Source: an uncultured Chthonomonas sp. (GTDB lineage Bacteria; Armatimonadota; Chthonomonadetes; Chthonomonadales; Chthonomonadaceae). From it: DNA of 64,000 nt. The DNA lies in the NCBI GenBank assembly GCA_903859705.1, contig CAIONQ010000002.1:20781-84780 (forward strand), read 5' to 3'. Made by a program: the position numbers and the translations under genes. A model generated the notes under the pieces. That model saw nothing but the letters and a program-made list of their open reading frames with translations. It made no database searches and was not told the origin of the DNA. Of the stretch, positions 52,578 through 60,988 are shown piece by piece. How positions within the stretch are numbered: the first letter of the stretch is position 1; every line of letters starts with the position of its first letter.

Positions 52578-52878
52578 GCCGACCTGGCGATAAAACACTG
52601 ACAAAACAGCACAGTACACCACGCTGTAACTCTGAGCTTGCGAAGAGTGTATAGCAGCGCCGATAAACGCAAACTTCCATATCCCGAACCGCCGCTAAAA
52701 CAAGCGGCGAACCGCCGATAAAACACCAACAACACAGCCAGCACTACTCGCGCTGTAACTCTGAGCTTGCGAAGAGTGTATAGCAGCGCCGATAAACGCA
52801 AGCTTCCATATCCCGAACTGCCGCTAAAACAAGCGGAGAACCGCCGCTAAAACACGGACAAAACAGCACAGTAAACCT
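52578..52878. repeat. Direct repeat of 117-bp units (two full, one partial) containing an inverted-repeat core
   Basis: Units at 52622-52738 and 52751-52867 start 129 nt apart and differ at only a few positions. The end of the unit (GATAAAACA...ACAAAACAGCACAGTA) also occurs before the first unit, from about 52586. Each begins with a 38-nt core (52622-52659, 52751-52788) of the form CGCTG-TA-ACTCT ... AGAGT ... CAGCG, an imperfect hairpin. A third copy of the core is at 57255-57292. No coding sense was found. Confidence 0.9.
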
Positions 52879-53531
52879 GCGGAGCCGCCGAGCGCGAGCG
52901 AGGAGTCAAGGCTCCGCGTCTTTGCGTGCAAGCTTAAATGCATCACCTTCGAGCCACTTCGAGCCTCCCACCAAACGGTACCGTTGCCGCCATAACTTCC
53001 TCTCCACGCGAGGAACGAGCTAAGTGGAGAGGTTAGGAGAGGCCCAAAGGTTACGAGTTAATAACACTTATCTACGCTAAATATCGCATTGCAGACCGGT
53101 GTAGGGGCGGCGGCTTGTCCCCGGTTGCGAGCCTCCATGCATCCGCCCCCTCCACGCCTGCACGCCTTGCTACGAAGGCACTATGCTCTCGTTAAGCAAG
53201 CGAAGCGCGGTAGAAATTGCTCTTCATAAACATCTGCTTCCGCTCTGCTGCATCGCGTGCAGGCCAAGCAGGTCATCGCCACACGGTACCTGCTTCATAC
53301 GTCCCAAAAGTCCCAGCGGGTCCCATTGGTCTCAGTTATTGCAGTTAGACTCCCAGCAAGCACAGCGCGGTAGGAATTGGCCTCAGTAAACATCATGGTC
53401 CAAACCTTCCTCCGCAGGCAACAATTTATGTAAGCACATCATTGAATGTTTACCGCACCGAATGGCCGCGCTTCCTGACAGTGCTTAACCTGTTCGACAA
53501 TAGGTGCAGCAAACGCATCAGTCGGCGGCAA
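52879..53531. other. Non-coding region with degenerate repeats and hairpins
   Basis: This 650-nt stretch has no convincing gene. It holds a hairpin (CCTCTCCAC at 52999 with GTGGAGAGG at 53024), a GCGGAGCC/GGCTCCGC inverted pair around 52880-52918, and two related 40-nt segments at 53195-53234 and 53355-53394 (AGCAAGC...GCGCGGTAG...AAACATC). Short GTCCCA units lie around 53300-53332. It looks like decayed or repeat-rich accessory DNA. Confidence 0.6.
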
Positions 53532-54233
53532 TTAGAGCGATGAATTTATCCGAGAGGTTAATTCGCGTTCTACAGCCTGTATGGCCTGTGTAAGCGCAGC
53601 CACATGACGGTGCTTCGCGAGCTTCTTAGCGCTGCGTTTTAGTACTCTGCAAACAACCGCGTACTCCTCGGGGCACGTAACATCGGGCAGAGCTTCCACC
53701 ACGGCACACTGCAGCTGGCCGTAGGTAATGATCTGACCGTCCGGACACTCGGCCCAAACCGTATCGAGCTTTGTGCCATCTACGTATGGAAATAACATTC
53801 CGGGCCCGGCTAACAACAGGAGAATATTGGTAACCTTGCGCTTTTCTGGCGGGTTCGCTGTATCTACAAGGCGCCGCATGGCCTGAACTCTTACAGCACG
53901 CACTGGGCACGCCTGGAGGATCCTCATCAGATCATCCCAGCGCATGGTGGATAGATCGCGAGCCCATTGATTGGCGCGGCTCTGGCGAGTACTCATTGTA
54001 TACCAGACAAATACCACCACCCCTATTAATCCGTATACGGCCAGTTCAATCCAGAGCTGATTGAGATCCAGTAGTGCCATAAAGTTGGTCTTAATTGCCA
54101 CAATAATGGCGACCACACTTGCGCAGAACCACAGCAAAACGGGCTTATTTCGTATCAACAGATAATGCACCTGGTGCAACCACCGAGCGCTTTTAATAGA
54201 GGCCGGAATCTTATTGTCGGGATTAGTGGTCAA
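53532..54233 (-). CDS. Two-helix membrane protein of unknown family, paralog 1
   Basis: This is a 233-residue protein. Two transmembrane helices lie at about 31-47 (PVLLWFCASVVAIIVAI) and 62-80 (IELAVYGLIGVVVFVWY). A soluble C-terminal domain includes ARDLSTMRWDDLMRI, a TYGQLQCAVVEALPDVTCPEEYAVV stretch and a final coiled segment. It shares this layout and motifs with the protein encoded just upstream (54321-55037). No known domain was recognised. It sits between the repeat cluster and the RHS region on the same strand as the toxin genes. Confidence 0.7.
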   Translation of the reverse strand: MTTNPDNKIPASIKSARWLHQVHYLLIRNKPVLLWFCASVVAIIVAIKTNFMALLDLNQLWIELAVYGLIGVVVFVWYTMSTRQSRANQWARDLSTMRWDDLMRILQACPVRAVRVQAMRRLVDTANPPEKRKVTNILLLLAGPGMLFPYVDGTKLDTVWAECPDGQIITYGQLQCAVVEALPDVTCPEEYAVVCRVLKRSAKKLAKHRHVAALTQAIQAVERELTSRINSSL

Positions 54234-54320
54234 TGTCGGTTGCCTTTACTATGTCCAAAAGTCGGCCAATGTGCCTACACTATTTCTCTTACGCGTTTTG
54301 TGCGTAATCGTTATCCTGCC

Positions 54321-55037
54321 CTATTCTATCAAATCAGTATCAGCGGTTCTGGCCCGCAGGAGAACGGCTGGAGCGCAAGCTTCCTCAACAGATGGCCGCA
54401 GAAGCCCCACCGTGTGCCTGCCTTCATCCGACGGCCGCAGGAGGCTAACCGTGTCTGAATGGCTTTTCATCTGTTGCACCAGAACATTTTCTGCCTTATC
54501 CACAGCGGCTCTGAGATCTGCGCAGTCCGTCGAGCCATTAAGTTTGCTCCTGAGCTTTTTGAGAGCATTTGCAACCTCAGCGCGCTCCTCTGGCATCGTT
54601 ATATTGGGGAGGGCAGTAACAAGAACGCGATAGTAATCGGCATATGTTGTGGGTGCCGCGCCAGAAATGGGCAGCTTCTGTTGAGCCTTTGCACGCAGCA
54701 TCCAGCCAGGCAGCTCAAACAGATTTGAGGTCAACGCAACAATATCAGGCACTGGTCGCCAGAGAAGTGTGTGCTCTCTGCTGACAATAGTTTGCAAACA
54801 ATCTGCGTTTAACCTGTGGTTCGGAAACGCAATTACCATTGTCTGAAGGGCGTCAAATGGCATCGTGCTCAGATCCCCGGCAGACCATGCTGCTGAAAGC
54901 TCCTCGCAATGTTGGCGATATGTATTATAGGAGGCATAGAACATTACACCCATCACTATAAGTGCAAGTGCAACTGCATCACCCAGTAAGCCTATATGAA
55001 ACAGCCTTGATGCCTTCAATGAAGCCGCCAAAAGCAT
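54321..55037 (-). CDS. Membrane protein of unknown family, paralog 2
   Basis: This is a 238-residue protein. The transmembrane segment is about residues 15-36 (IGLLGDAVALALIVMGVMFYA). The soluble part has GDLSTMPFDALQTM and TYADYYRVLVTALPNITMPEERAEV, matching DLSTMRWDDLMRI and TYGQLQCAVVEALPDVTCPEEYAVV of the neighbour at 53532. The C-terminus has an internal repeat, SLLRPSDEGRHTV / GLLRPSVEEACAP. The function is unknown. The two genes are read in the same direction and probably arose by duplication. Confidence 0.68.
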   Translation of the reverse strand: MLLAASLKASRLFHIGLLGDAVALALIVMGVMFYASYNTYRQHCEELSAAWSAGDLSTMPFDALQTMVIAFPNHRLNADCLQTIVSREHTLLWRPVPDIVALTSNLFELPGWMLRAKAQQKLPISGAAPTTYADYYRVLVTALPNITMPEERAEVANALKKLRSKLNGSTDCADLRAAVDKAENVLVQQMKSHSDTVSLLRPSDEGRHTVGLLRPSVEEACAPAVLLRARTADTDLIE

Positions 55038-55586
55038 CTCAAAAACCCCAAAAACCTGCGTGCGCCTCCGAAACTTACGGTACTTTTCCGCGAAAAGAAG
55101 CGTGGTAGTGTCATGGTGTCTCAGATGTATCCCCAGCCGAATGCGGATCTTGCGTGTTTGGCATTAGTACTTCCAAAACCTGTAATCAAAAACGCGATCG
55201 AAGTGCCGCAGTGCAACCCAATTCTAACGATACCATACGGAGCAGACACTCCTGCCTGCTTCAGTATATCTGGCCCACGGAAACACAGTCAACTACGGCC
55301 GTAAGGCAATCGTTGCGTCAGCAGAATAAATGTCGAAATTTGAAGGTGTTTTGCAGTCGTGACGGTAATCGCAGCCCTGGCTGTAAAATGTTGCCGGAGC
55401 TGGCGTAGGCAAGGGAAGAGGAATACTACGAAAATCAATCCTACCGCGATGCGCTTGGTGTGCCGGGGGCTGAGGATGAAGTTCATCCATGTGAATGGCC
55501 GTTGCATAAACTTGCGTTTATTCGCTTTAGAGAAGGTGACACTGTTCAGGGCCCACATTCAATGATAGTTGTCGGGACATTCTTTC
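55038..55586. other. Gap with only a doubtful small open frame
   Basis: About 550 nt. A minus-strand frame ending at 55289 could encode a peptide of up to 89 residues with one hydrophobic helix (KRIAVGLIFVVFLFPCL), followed by a stretch faintly like a pseudopilin. It has no convincing ribosome site. I regard it as a possible gene remnant rather than a gene. Confidence 0.35.
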
Positions 55587-56522
55587 TTATTGTTTACCGG
55601 GTTTCGAGCGCGCCTCTGACGCCGCGCGGATCATGGTCTCACATCGTATTCTATAACTTGAGTCGTACCATTCGGAATGAAACCTACAGTATTGTAAAGC
55701 AGTCGCACCGAATTGGTCTTTCGGGCTTGGGTCAGCTCCGTCTTTGAGAAGTATCTGAACAAACTTAATATCGTGATAGTAGGCCGCAATCATCAGTGGT
55801 GTTTGATGCAGGCTTGGATGCAGCGGTAGTGCAGGGACCTCGTTCAAAAGATTAACACTTGCGCCGTGCTGCATAAGTATTTTGTACGCCGGTAGGTTAT
55901 ATCCGACCACCGCAGCTGATACGCGCGTAATATCGGGAGTTTGAGCGCGCTGAATATTCGCGCCGGAGTTCGCCAGATCTTGAACTATTTGTGCATATTT
56001 GGGGCCGTAGATTAATGCAAGTGTTAGCGGGTCTCTGCCAGATGCATCAGTTGCCTTTGGATCTGCTCCATTCTTCAACAACTGTTCGACCATGGGCTCC
56101 GCGATTTGTGTTGCAGGACCGGTAGATGACCAATGCGACTGGGCCGCATCAAGCACAGCACAAATCGGGGACATAGGTTCGGGTGTGTGGTGTCCGAACC
56201 GGACTAATATGCTCCTTATAATCTCAGTCAGCTTCGAAGATTCCTGGCCCTTAGATATGTACGGTAAGGAGGCATCCACACCACTCTTGAACAGGCTGCG
56301 CGCCGCACTGATATCCAGCTTATTACAAGCCACCATCAACGCTCTTTCATTTTTCACCTCCAGGCGGACATGTTGCCAGTAGATTGCAATAACACCAGTC
56401 ACCCCCACGGAAAGCAGAGCTCCAACAACTAACTTGCCCCTTCCCACTGGCCTGCCGGTTTGTTTCCGTCGTTCCAGGCGGCGCATAGCGTTTGTAATAT
56501 TCCACATATACTCAAGATCCAT
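55587..56522 (-). CDS. Membrane-anchored ankyrin-repeat protein, possible immunity protein of the RHS toxin
   Basis: This 311-residue protein has one N-terminal transmembrane helix (about 31-47, VVGALLSVGVTGVIAIYW) and at least three ankyrin-type repeats: ALMVACNKLDISAARSLFKSGVDAS, VEQLLKNGADPKATDASGRDPLTLAL and TPLMIAAYYHDIKFVQILLKDGADPS. The start ATG 56522 lies inside the end of the RHS tip frame (stop at 56512-56514), an 11-nt overlap suggesting translational coupling. Ankyrin proteins are known as immunity proteins in polymorphic toxin loci; assignment here is by position. Confidence 0.8.
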   Translation of the reverse strand: MDLEYMWNITNAMRRLERRKQTGRPVGRGKLVVGALLSVGVTGVIAIYWQHVRLEVKNERALMVACNKLDISAARSLFKSGVDASLPYISKGQESSKLTEIIRSILVRFGHHTPEPMSPICAVLDAAQSHWSSTGPATQIAEPMVEQLLKNGADPKATDASGRDPLTLALIYGPKYAQIVQDLANSGANIQRAQTPDITRVSAAVVGYNLPAYKILMQHGASVNLLNEVPALPLHPSLHQTPLMIAAYYHDIKFVQILLKDGADPSPKDQFGATALQYCRFHSEWYDSSYRIRCETMIRAASEARSKPGKQ

Positions 56523-57544
56523 TTCCAACCCAATGTATTGGGGTTAGGCGATCGGGACAAGGAGGATCGCAGCAATCCCAGCAGGACTTTAACCAATGTG
56601 AAACTCCTCCAGTGTCCTTCCAGTTGGGCCAACCACCACGTTCCCGTGGAACAAATGGGAGCCACCCAGATGGATATTCCGGACCACCGGGCGCTGGGTA
56701 TATCCAGGGGAGGTTACGAGGCATACCCCCATAAGCTAACACTTTTGCGTAACCATGCACAGTGGCACAGCCTCTCGTGCCCGGAAATTCAGGAGTTGTA
56801 AAATAGTCATCCCCTTCACTGGTCCAAGCACCGCCATGGAAGGGATTTGATGGTATCACCTTCCCTCCCCGTACCGCCCATCATTCCCAATATTCGCGTT
56901 GGCGCTTCGAGAAAATCGCTCCCTTACAGGAATATACGTCCTCTGTCATAACAACGTGTTGAATATCATATCCGTTTACGAATCCCGGTGGTAGCTGAAA
57001 TTTAACATAATATGAAATTGAACCACAAGCGAGCTCACCATATAGTTGGCCCACTATTACCCCGATTAATCCACTTGGATCGCTCCCTGCTATCGGATTA
57101 TTACCCACATACTCCCGCGTATTCCAACTACCCCCGTCAAACCCAATCGGATCCCTGCTAATCCACGTTCCATTCACCAGATCGTAGTACCTGGCTCTTA
57201 CGTACAATCGCCGACCCTGCGATAAAACTTTATCAAGACGCCAGGGAAAACTCGCGCTGTAACTCTGAGCTTGCGAAGAGTGTTTAACAGCGCCGCTACA
57301 GACCAGCCAAGTCGTCACAATATTACGTACTCCGCATTGTACTGAGCCAGCTATCCGCCAGCAGAGTTTGCGAGGATGCGGACCGAGCCCTGGCTGTCGT
57401 ATCCGTAAAAGGTGCTTGTTCCGCTTCTGTTCTGGCTGGTTAAGCCTCCCCAAATGTACCCATTTGGCCTTATTGCTGTCAATAGCCACAAGCCGTACTG
57501 CGCCGCCAAGTCCTCTGCCGCGCCCGACGCAAGGAGGGATGAAG
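56512..57544 (-). pseudogene. RHS repeat gene, 3' part with core and tip, disrupted
   Basis: This is the downstream part of an RHS gene split by a group II intron. Near 57361-57475 one frame reads GYIWGGLTSQNRSGTSTFYGYDSQGSVRIL, a typical RHS strand. It then stops at 57351, and a different frame picks up LYVRARYYDLVNGTWISRDPIGF with the hyperconserved core end (GNNPIAGSDPSGL). Between them lies a repeat-like segment (57209-57292), which explains the frame change. The tip after the core runs about 60 residues to a TGA at 56881-56883. The same frame then continues open to 56512, so the tip looks split by a nonsense codon. It is not expected to give an intact toxin. Confidence 0.75.
57255..57292. 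repeat. Third copy of the 38-nt hairpin repeat, inside the RHS gene
   Basis: This copy matches the core of the repeat units at 52622 and 52751 (CGCTGTAACTCTGAGCTTGC ... CAGCG), with TTTAA in place of TATAG near its end. Flanking bases from 57209 (CGCCGACCCTGCGATAAAAC) also match the sequence before the first unit at 52578. The shared block is therefore longer than the core. Confidence 0.85.
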
Positions 57545-59488
57545 GTGCGCCTTGCAGCGCACGTTTCCAGCGGGTTAAAGTCCCGTCAGGAGGAGCTGTG
57601 CAAGTGTAATACCTCCTGTAGGCAAAGACAGCCGTTACCGTGAGGGAAGCGGTGAAGGGTCCGAGCCAAACTCTAGCCCGGAAGATAATGAACGCGTTTC
57701 GGCGGGACGAGTGGGCCAGCCTGCCTTGTATGGTGAAGCCCTGCACAGTAGCTCGTAACGTGGTTGGCGCTGGGATGGAGAGAATGGAAACGTGCGTGAC
57801 CGAGGGAGACCTCGTTCGCTCTCTTATAGGCCGACAACCTGTCAAGAGAACCACCGCGCGAAAGCATTCGCTGAGTTCGGTGGGGCGGTCGAGGAGTCAG
57901 AGTGGCTCATAGTAGCAATGACGCCCGGTGAAAGCCGGGAACAGCGAAGGGGCCGCAGCTGTGATGGAGTATTCAGAAACGTATGCGCAAGAAACCAGAG
58001 AAGATCGGAGTAGGCCAACTCACGCTGCAGATTGTCTTCCCACCAGAACAGACTAGCGACGCAGCGGAGGAAACCCAAGATAACGGGCTGGAAACAAGCA
58101 GCGCGGTTCCGGAACTCGAGAGTAAATCGGAGCGAAAACGTAAGTGGTACTCGCTCTTCGACAAAGTCTATGCACTTCCAAACCTCTGGGAAGCATGGCT
58201 AAAAGTCAGAGAGAATCGCGGAGCAGCCGGTATCGACCGGATGACCGTGAAACGCTTTGACGAAGATGCCTATGCTCGAACTGAACACCTTCAAGCCGAT
58301 CTGCGAAACGGAACCTACCGTCCACAGCCGGTGCGTCGGGTGTTCATTCCCAAGAGTGGTGGAGGGGAACGACCGTTAGGAATTCCTACCGTTCGAGACC
58401 GGATTGTACAGCAGGCTCTGCTGCAGATTCTGGGACCGATCTTCGAGGCAAAGTTCAGCCCGCGCAGCCATGGCTTTAGACCAGAGCGCGGGTGCGCAAC
58501 TGCGCTTGAAGTGGTAGACCGAGCGGTAAAGCATGGATACGAATGGGTTGTAGACGCAGACATCAAGGCTTTCTTCGATACCGTCGACCACGACAAATTG
58601 CTCGGGGCGATAAACGAAGAGATATCAGACGGAAGCGTTCTGCAACTCATACGCCGTATTTTGAAGGCTGGAGTGATCCAACCAGAAGTCAACGATGTTG
58701 AACCAACGGATCTGGGCACTCCGCAAGGCGGGCCAATCTCGCCACTTCTTGCCAATATCTTTCTGCATCACTTCGATGTAAAGATGGCGGAAGCCAAATA
58801 CGGTCTCGTACGCTATGCCGACGACTTTGTCATATTCGCGCGAAGCGAAGAGCAGGCAGAGGCAGCGCTCCAACTCGCCAGCCAGATACTGGAAGGTGAG
58901 CTGGGTCTGAAACTGCATCCAGAGAAGACCCGTGTCGTGTCGGTGACACAGGGCTTCGAATTTCTGGGTTTCCACTACTATCGTTATTTGAAGACGGGGC
59001 ATATGCTCAAAGTGGTGCGCCATAAATCGGTGCAACGCTTTCGAGACGCTATCCGTCAGCGCACACCGCGCCTGAAAACGCAGAGGCCAGTCAAACCAAA
59101 GAGTCTGACCCTGAACCGGCTTAAGAAGAATAAGCGGATCAAGGAAATGATTCGGCGGGTTAACCAACACCTGCGAGGATGGCACGGCTACTTCCGTGAG
59201 CTATGGGGCTGGTCCAAGCCGTTCTACAGCTTTGACTGCTTCGTTAGAAATCGCATAAGAGCTTCAATTACCGGTCGCGTCGGTGCAGGATGGTGGTATT
59301 ACCTCCTCACAAACGATGCACTCGATAATCTGGGGTTACTTAACCTCGATGCCTTACAACGGAAATACCGCGCCAAATGATCCGATCCTCTCGCCCGGCA
59401 GGGCTCATCCGGTGGAGAGCCGTATGCGAGAAAACCGCACGTACGGTTCGGGAAGGGAGGAGACGGGTGACTGTCTCCTTACCTTTAT
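57545..59488 (+). mobile_element. Group II intron with reverse transcriptase/maturase
   Basis: This element of about 1.9 kb lies on the plus strand and contains the RT/maturase gene. The 5' boundary is placed at GTGCG (57545), the usual intron start, followed by a GC-rich domain I. The 3' part has a domain V-like hairpin at 59417-59450 (GAGCCGTATGCGAG ... CGTACGGTTC) and a domain VI-like stem ending in CTGTCTCCTTACC, so the 3' end is near 59488. Exact ends are approximate. It lies antisense to the RHS gene, so splicing cannot repair the RHS message. A 12-bp inverted repeat (CCGTACTGCGCC 57493-57504, GGCGCAGTACGG 59514-59525) flanks it. Confidence 0.85.
57983..59380 (+). CDS. Group II intron reverse transcriptase/maturase (LtrA-type, no endonuclease domain)
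   Basis: This 465-residue protein copies and helps splice its intron RNA. The RT core shows RPLGIPTVRDRIVQQALL and GFRPERGCATAL (RT1-2), VDADIKAFFDTVDHDKL (RT3 with catalytic Asp), GTPQGGPISPLLANIFL (RT4) and the catalytic YADDFVIFA (RT5). LKLHPEKTRVV and FEFLGFHYY (RT6-7) follow. The maturase X region is in the last 110 residues (IRRVNQHLRGWHGYFREL). No HNH endonuclease follows. The coding frame lies in domain IV, between domains I-III (57545-57980) and domains V-VI. Confidence 0.95.
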   Translation: MRKKPEKIGVGQLTLQIVFPPEQTSDAAEETQDNGLETSSAVPELESKSERKRKWYSLFDKVYALPNLWEAWLKVRENRGAAGIDRMTVKRFDEDAYARTEHLQADLRNGTYRPQPVRRVFIPKSGGGERPLGIPTVRDRIVQQALLQILGPIFEAKFSPRSHGFRPERGCATALEVVDRAVKHGYEWVVDADIKAFFDTVDHDKLLGAINEEISDGSVLQLIRRILKAGVIQPEVNDVEPTDLGTPQGGPISPLLANIFLHHFDVKMAEAKYGLVRYADDFVIFARSEEQAEAALQLASQILEGELGLKLHPEKTRVVSVTQGFEFLGFHYYRYLKTGHMLKVVRHKSVQRFRDAIRQRTPRLKTQRPVKPKSLTLNRLKKNKRIKEMIRRVNQHLRGWHGYFRELWGWSKPFYSFDCFVRNRIRASITGRVGAGWWYYLLTNDALDNLGLLNLDALQRKYRAK

Positions 59489-59618
59489 CGGTAGAGTAAG
59501 AAGCAAGGATCAAGGCGCAGTACGGAGAGGCACAGAGTAATTCACGAGGGAAGTCGGTGTATCGTGCTTGCACCACATTGCTGGTATCGGTTTCTATGAG
59601 CAGGTTCTGCTGGTCCCA

Positions 59619-59666
59619 AATCATGCCGGGGTTGGCATGATTTAAGGAGCAGCTTGCTGCGACAAC
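59619..59666. repeat. In-frame palindromic element, copy 2
   Basis: This 48-nt unit encodes VVAASCSLNHANPGMI within the RHS frame, directly before the Trp codon of WDQQNLL. Bases 59618-59643 form a perfect 10-bp hairpin (AAATCATGCC ... GGCATGATTT). It is nearly identical to the copy at 59787-59834. Confidence 0.88.
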
Positions 59667-59786
59667 ATCAAGTTCGGTTACGCCGCCAGAGGTCCTGGAC
59701 TTGCGCAGGCCATCTGCCGAGTAGGTGCTCTGCTCACCACTGCCATCCGGGTTGGATATGGAGAGCAGGCGGTTTTCTGGGCTCCA

Positions 59787-59834
59787 AATCATGCCGGGGT
59801 TGGCATGATTTGAGGAGCAGCTTGCTGCGACAAC
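59787..59834. repeat. In-frame palindromic element, copy 1
   Basis: This 48-nt unit encodes VVAASCSSNHANPGMI, directly before the Trp codon of WSPENRL. It has the same hairpin as the second copy. The second RHS gene in this window has VWDSENRL and AWSDQNL at the equivalent positions without the extra 16 residues. Confidence 0.88.
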
Positions 59835-60223
59835 CTCTGAATCCGCGCCACCGCCGGTGTTCTGGATGGTGAGGTTGCCCACAGGGTCAAAGGTCAGGGT
59901 GGTTGGCGCGCCAGTTGGCGGCGTTATCAGCACCTGCGCATTGGCGGCGTTATACTGGTAATTGGTTGCCCGTGTTCCATCCATATAGGCAATGCCTGCC
60001 GTTCGGTTCAGCGCATCCATGGTGAATGTTGTGGCCCAGTTTCTGGCATCTACGCGCAGTACGGTGTTGCCAACTGCATCATGACTGAAGCTGGTATACG
60101 CCCCAAGCGGATCCTGTTCTGCCTTCGTTAACCCTCTGCTATCGAAAATCGTGGTGCTGCGGCCGCCGTTTGCATCTACCACGCAGGTGCGCTGGCTTGC
60201 GGCATTGCCGCCGCCATTATAAA

Positions 60224-60988
60224 TCAACAGCCCTTTTGCAGATGGTGACGTAACATAACAACGAATGATCTCTGATTGTTGCTTTCTTCCGTCTCAAATG
60301 GGTTACATAGCAACCTCTGGGCGGTCGGGGGTTCCATCGAATGGTGCCCATTTGATATACGGACTATTTCATCAATCTGGTCGAGCCACTCAGCCTTCCA
60401 ATCTTGAATAGCCCGAGATAGGAATACTGGATATACGAACTCTAATGCAGGACAACTCAGCATCGTCATGTATGACAATACACCGGTTGGCACGCCACTA
60501 ATGTCAATAGCTTGCCACTGAGGTTTATCGAAGATCTCGCAAAGGAGCTGGCGTTCATCAATGCATTGTTCCGAATCTGTTGCACCATACTCGAAAAACA
60601 ATTCTGGTCTCTTGGCCTTAAACGTCATTTCCAGAGATTTCAGCAATATGGGCCTGTTAATCTTGCTCCAGGAAAGCTGGTTTGCCCAAATCAGCCCAGA
60701 GGCAAGTGATTCGACCTCGGGCTCGCAGACTACTACTATCCAGATCTTGTCTTCCGATAGAGTTACAGTCCTTAACTTGATGAGCGCCGTGCCCAACAGT
60801 TCATATTCGAACCATGGAATATTCCGCTCCAATGCAGCTTCCGTTCCGAAGCGGATGGCATCCTCATCCCAATCGTCAAAATCATATCCTATATAGTTAC
60901 TGATTACCGCAGCAAAACTACATAGATTATCTTTGAGAATGTAACCTTCTGGCATATACTCCGCCTGATTGTATCTAGGACCAGCCAT
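60224..60988 (-). CDS. Hypothetical protein, possible immunity protein of an RHS toxin
   Basis: This is a 254-residue soluble protein with no recognised domain. Notable segments are IGYDFDDWDEDAIRFG, PWFEYELLG and an acidic/aromatic C-terminal half. The ATG at 60988 is chosen because the in-frame extension to 61219 has biased, Arg-rich composition and overlaps a stretch with repeated ATCCTG units typical of non-coding DNA. Its stop overlaps the beginning of the RHS orphan frame. Location between two RHS genes and the lack of export signals suggest an immunity role, which is inference. Confidence 0.6.
   Translation of the reverse strand: MAGPRYNQAEYMPEGYILKDNLCSFAAVISNYIGYDFDDWDEDAIRFGTEAALERNIPWFEYELLGTALIKLRTVTLSEDKIWIVVVCEPEVESLASGLIWANQLSWSKINRPILLKSLEMTFKAKRPELFFEYGATDSEQCIDERQLLCEIFDKPQWQAIDISGVPTGVLSYMTMLSCPALEFVYPVFLSRAIQDWKAEWLDQIDEIVRISNGHHSMEPPTAQRLLCNPFETEESNNQRSFVVMLRHHLQKGC

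Larger units (their letters stand above)
59489..60227 (-). pseudogene. RHS repeat gene, 5' part, truncated orphan fragment
   Basis: This minus-strand frame contains RHS/YD repeats (AYTSFSHDAVGNTVLRVDARN, TTFTMDALNRTAGIAY, TNYQYNAANAQVLI, TLTFDPVGNLT) and then the region before the core (WSPENRLLSISNPDGSG, WDQQNLLIETDTSNVVQARYTDFP). The RHS sense ends around 59535, where the intron flank begins. There is no signal peptide or N-terminal RHS region: the frame begins abruptly at the end of the upstream gene (TTG at 60227), as in orphan RHS modules displaced by recombination. It also carries two in-frame copies of a 48-nt palindromic element. Confidence 0.78.

Noticed and set aside
52622..52867. 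CRISPR array in the repeat region after cinA
   Set aside because: Only two units of 117 bp, adjacent and nearly identical over their full length, with no spacer-repeat pattern and no cas genes.
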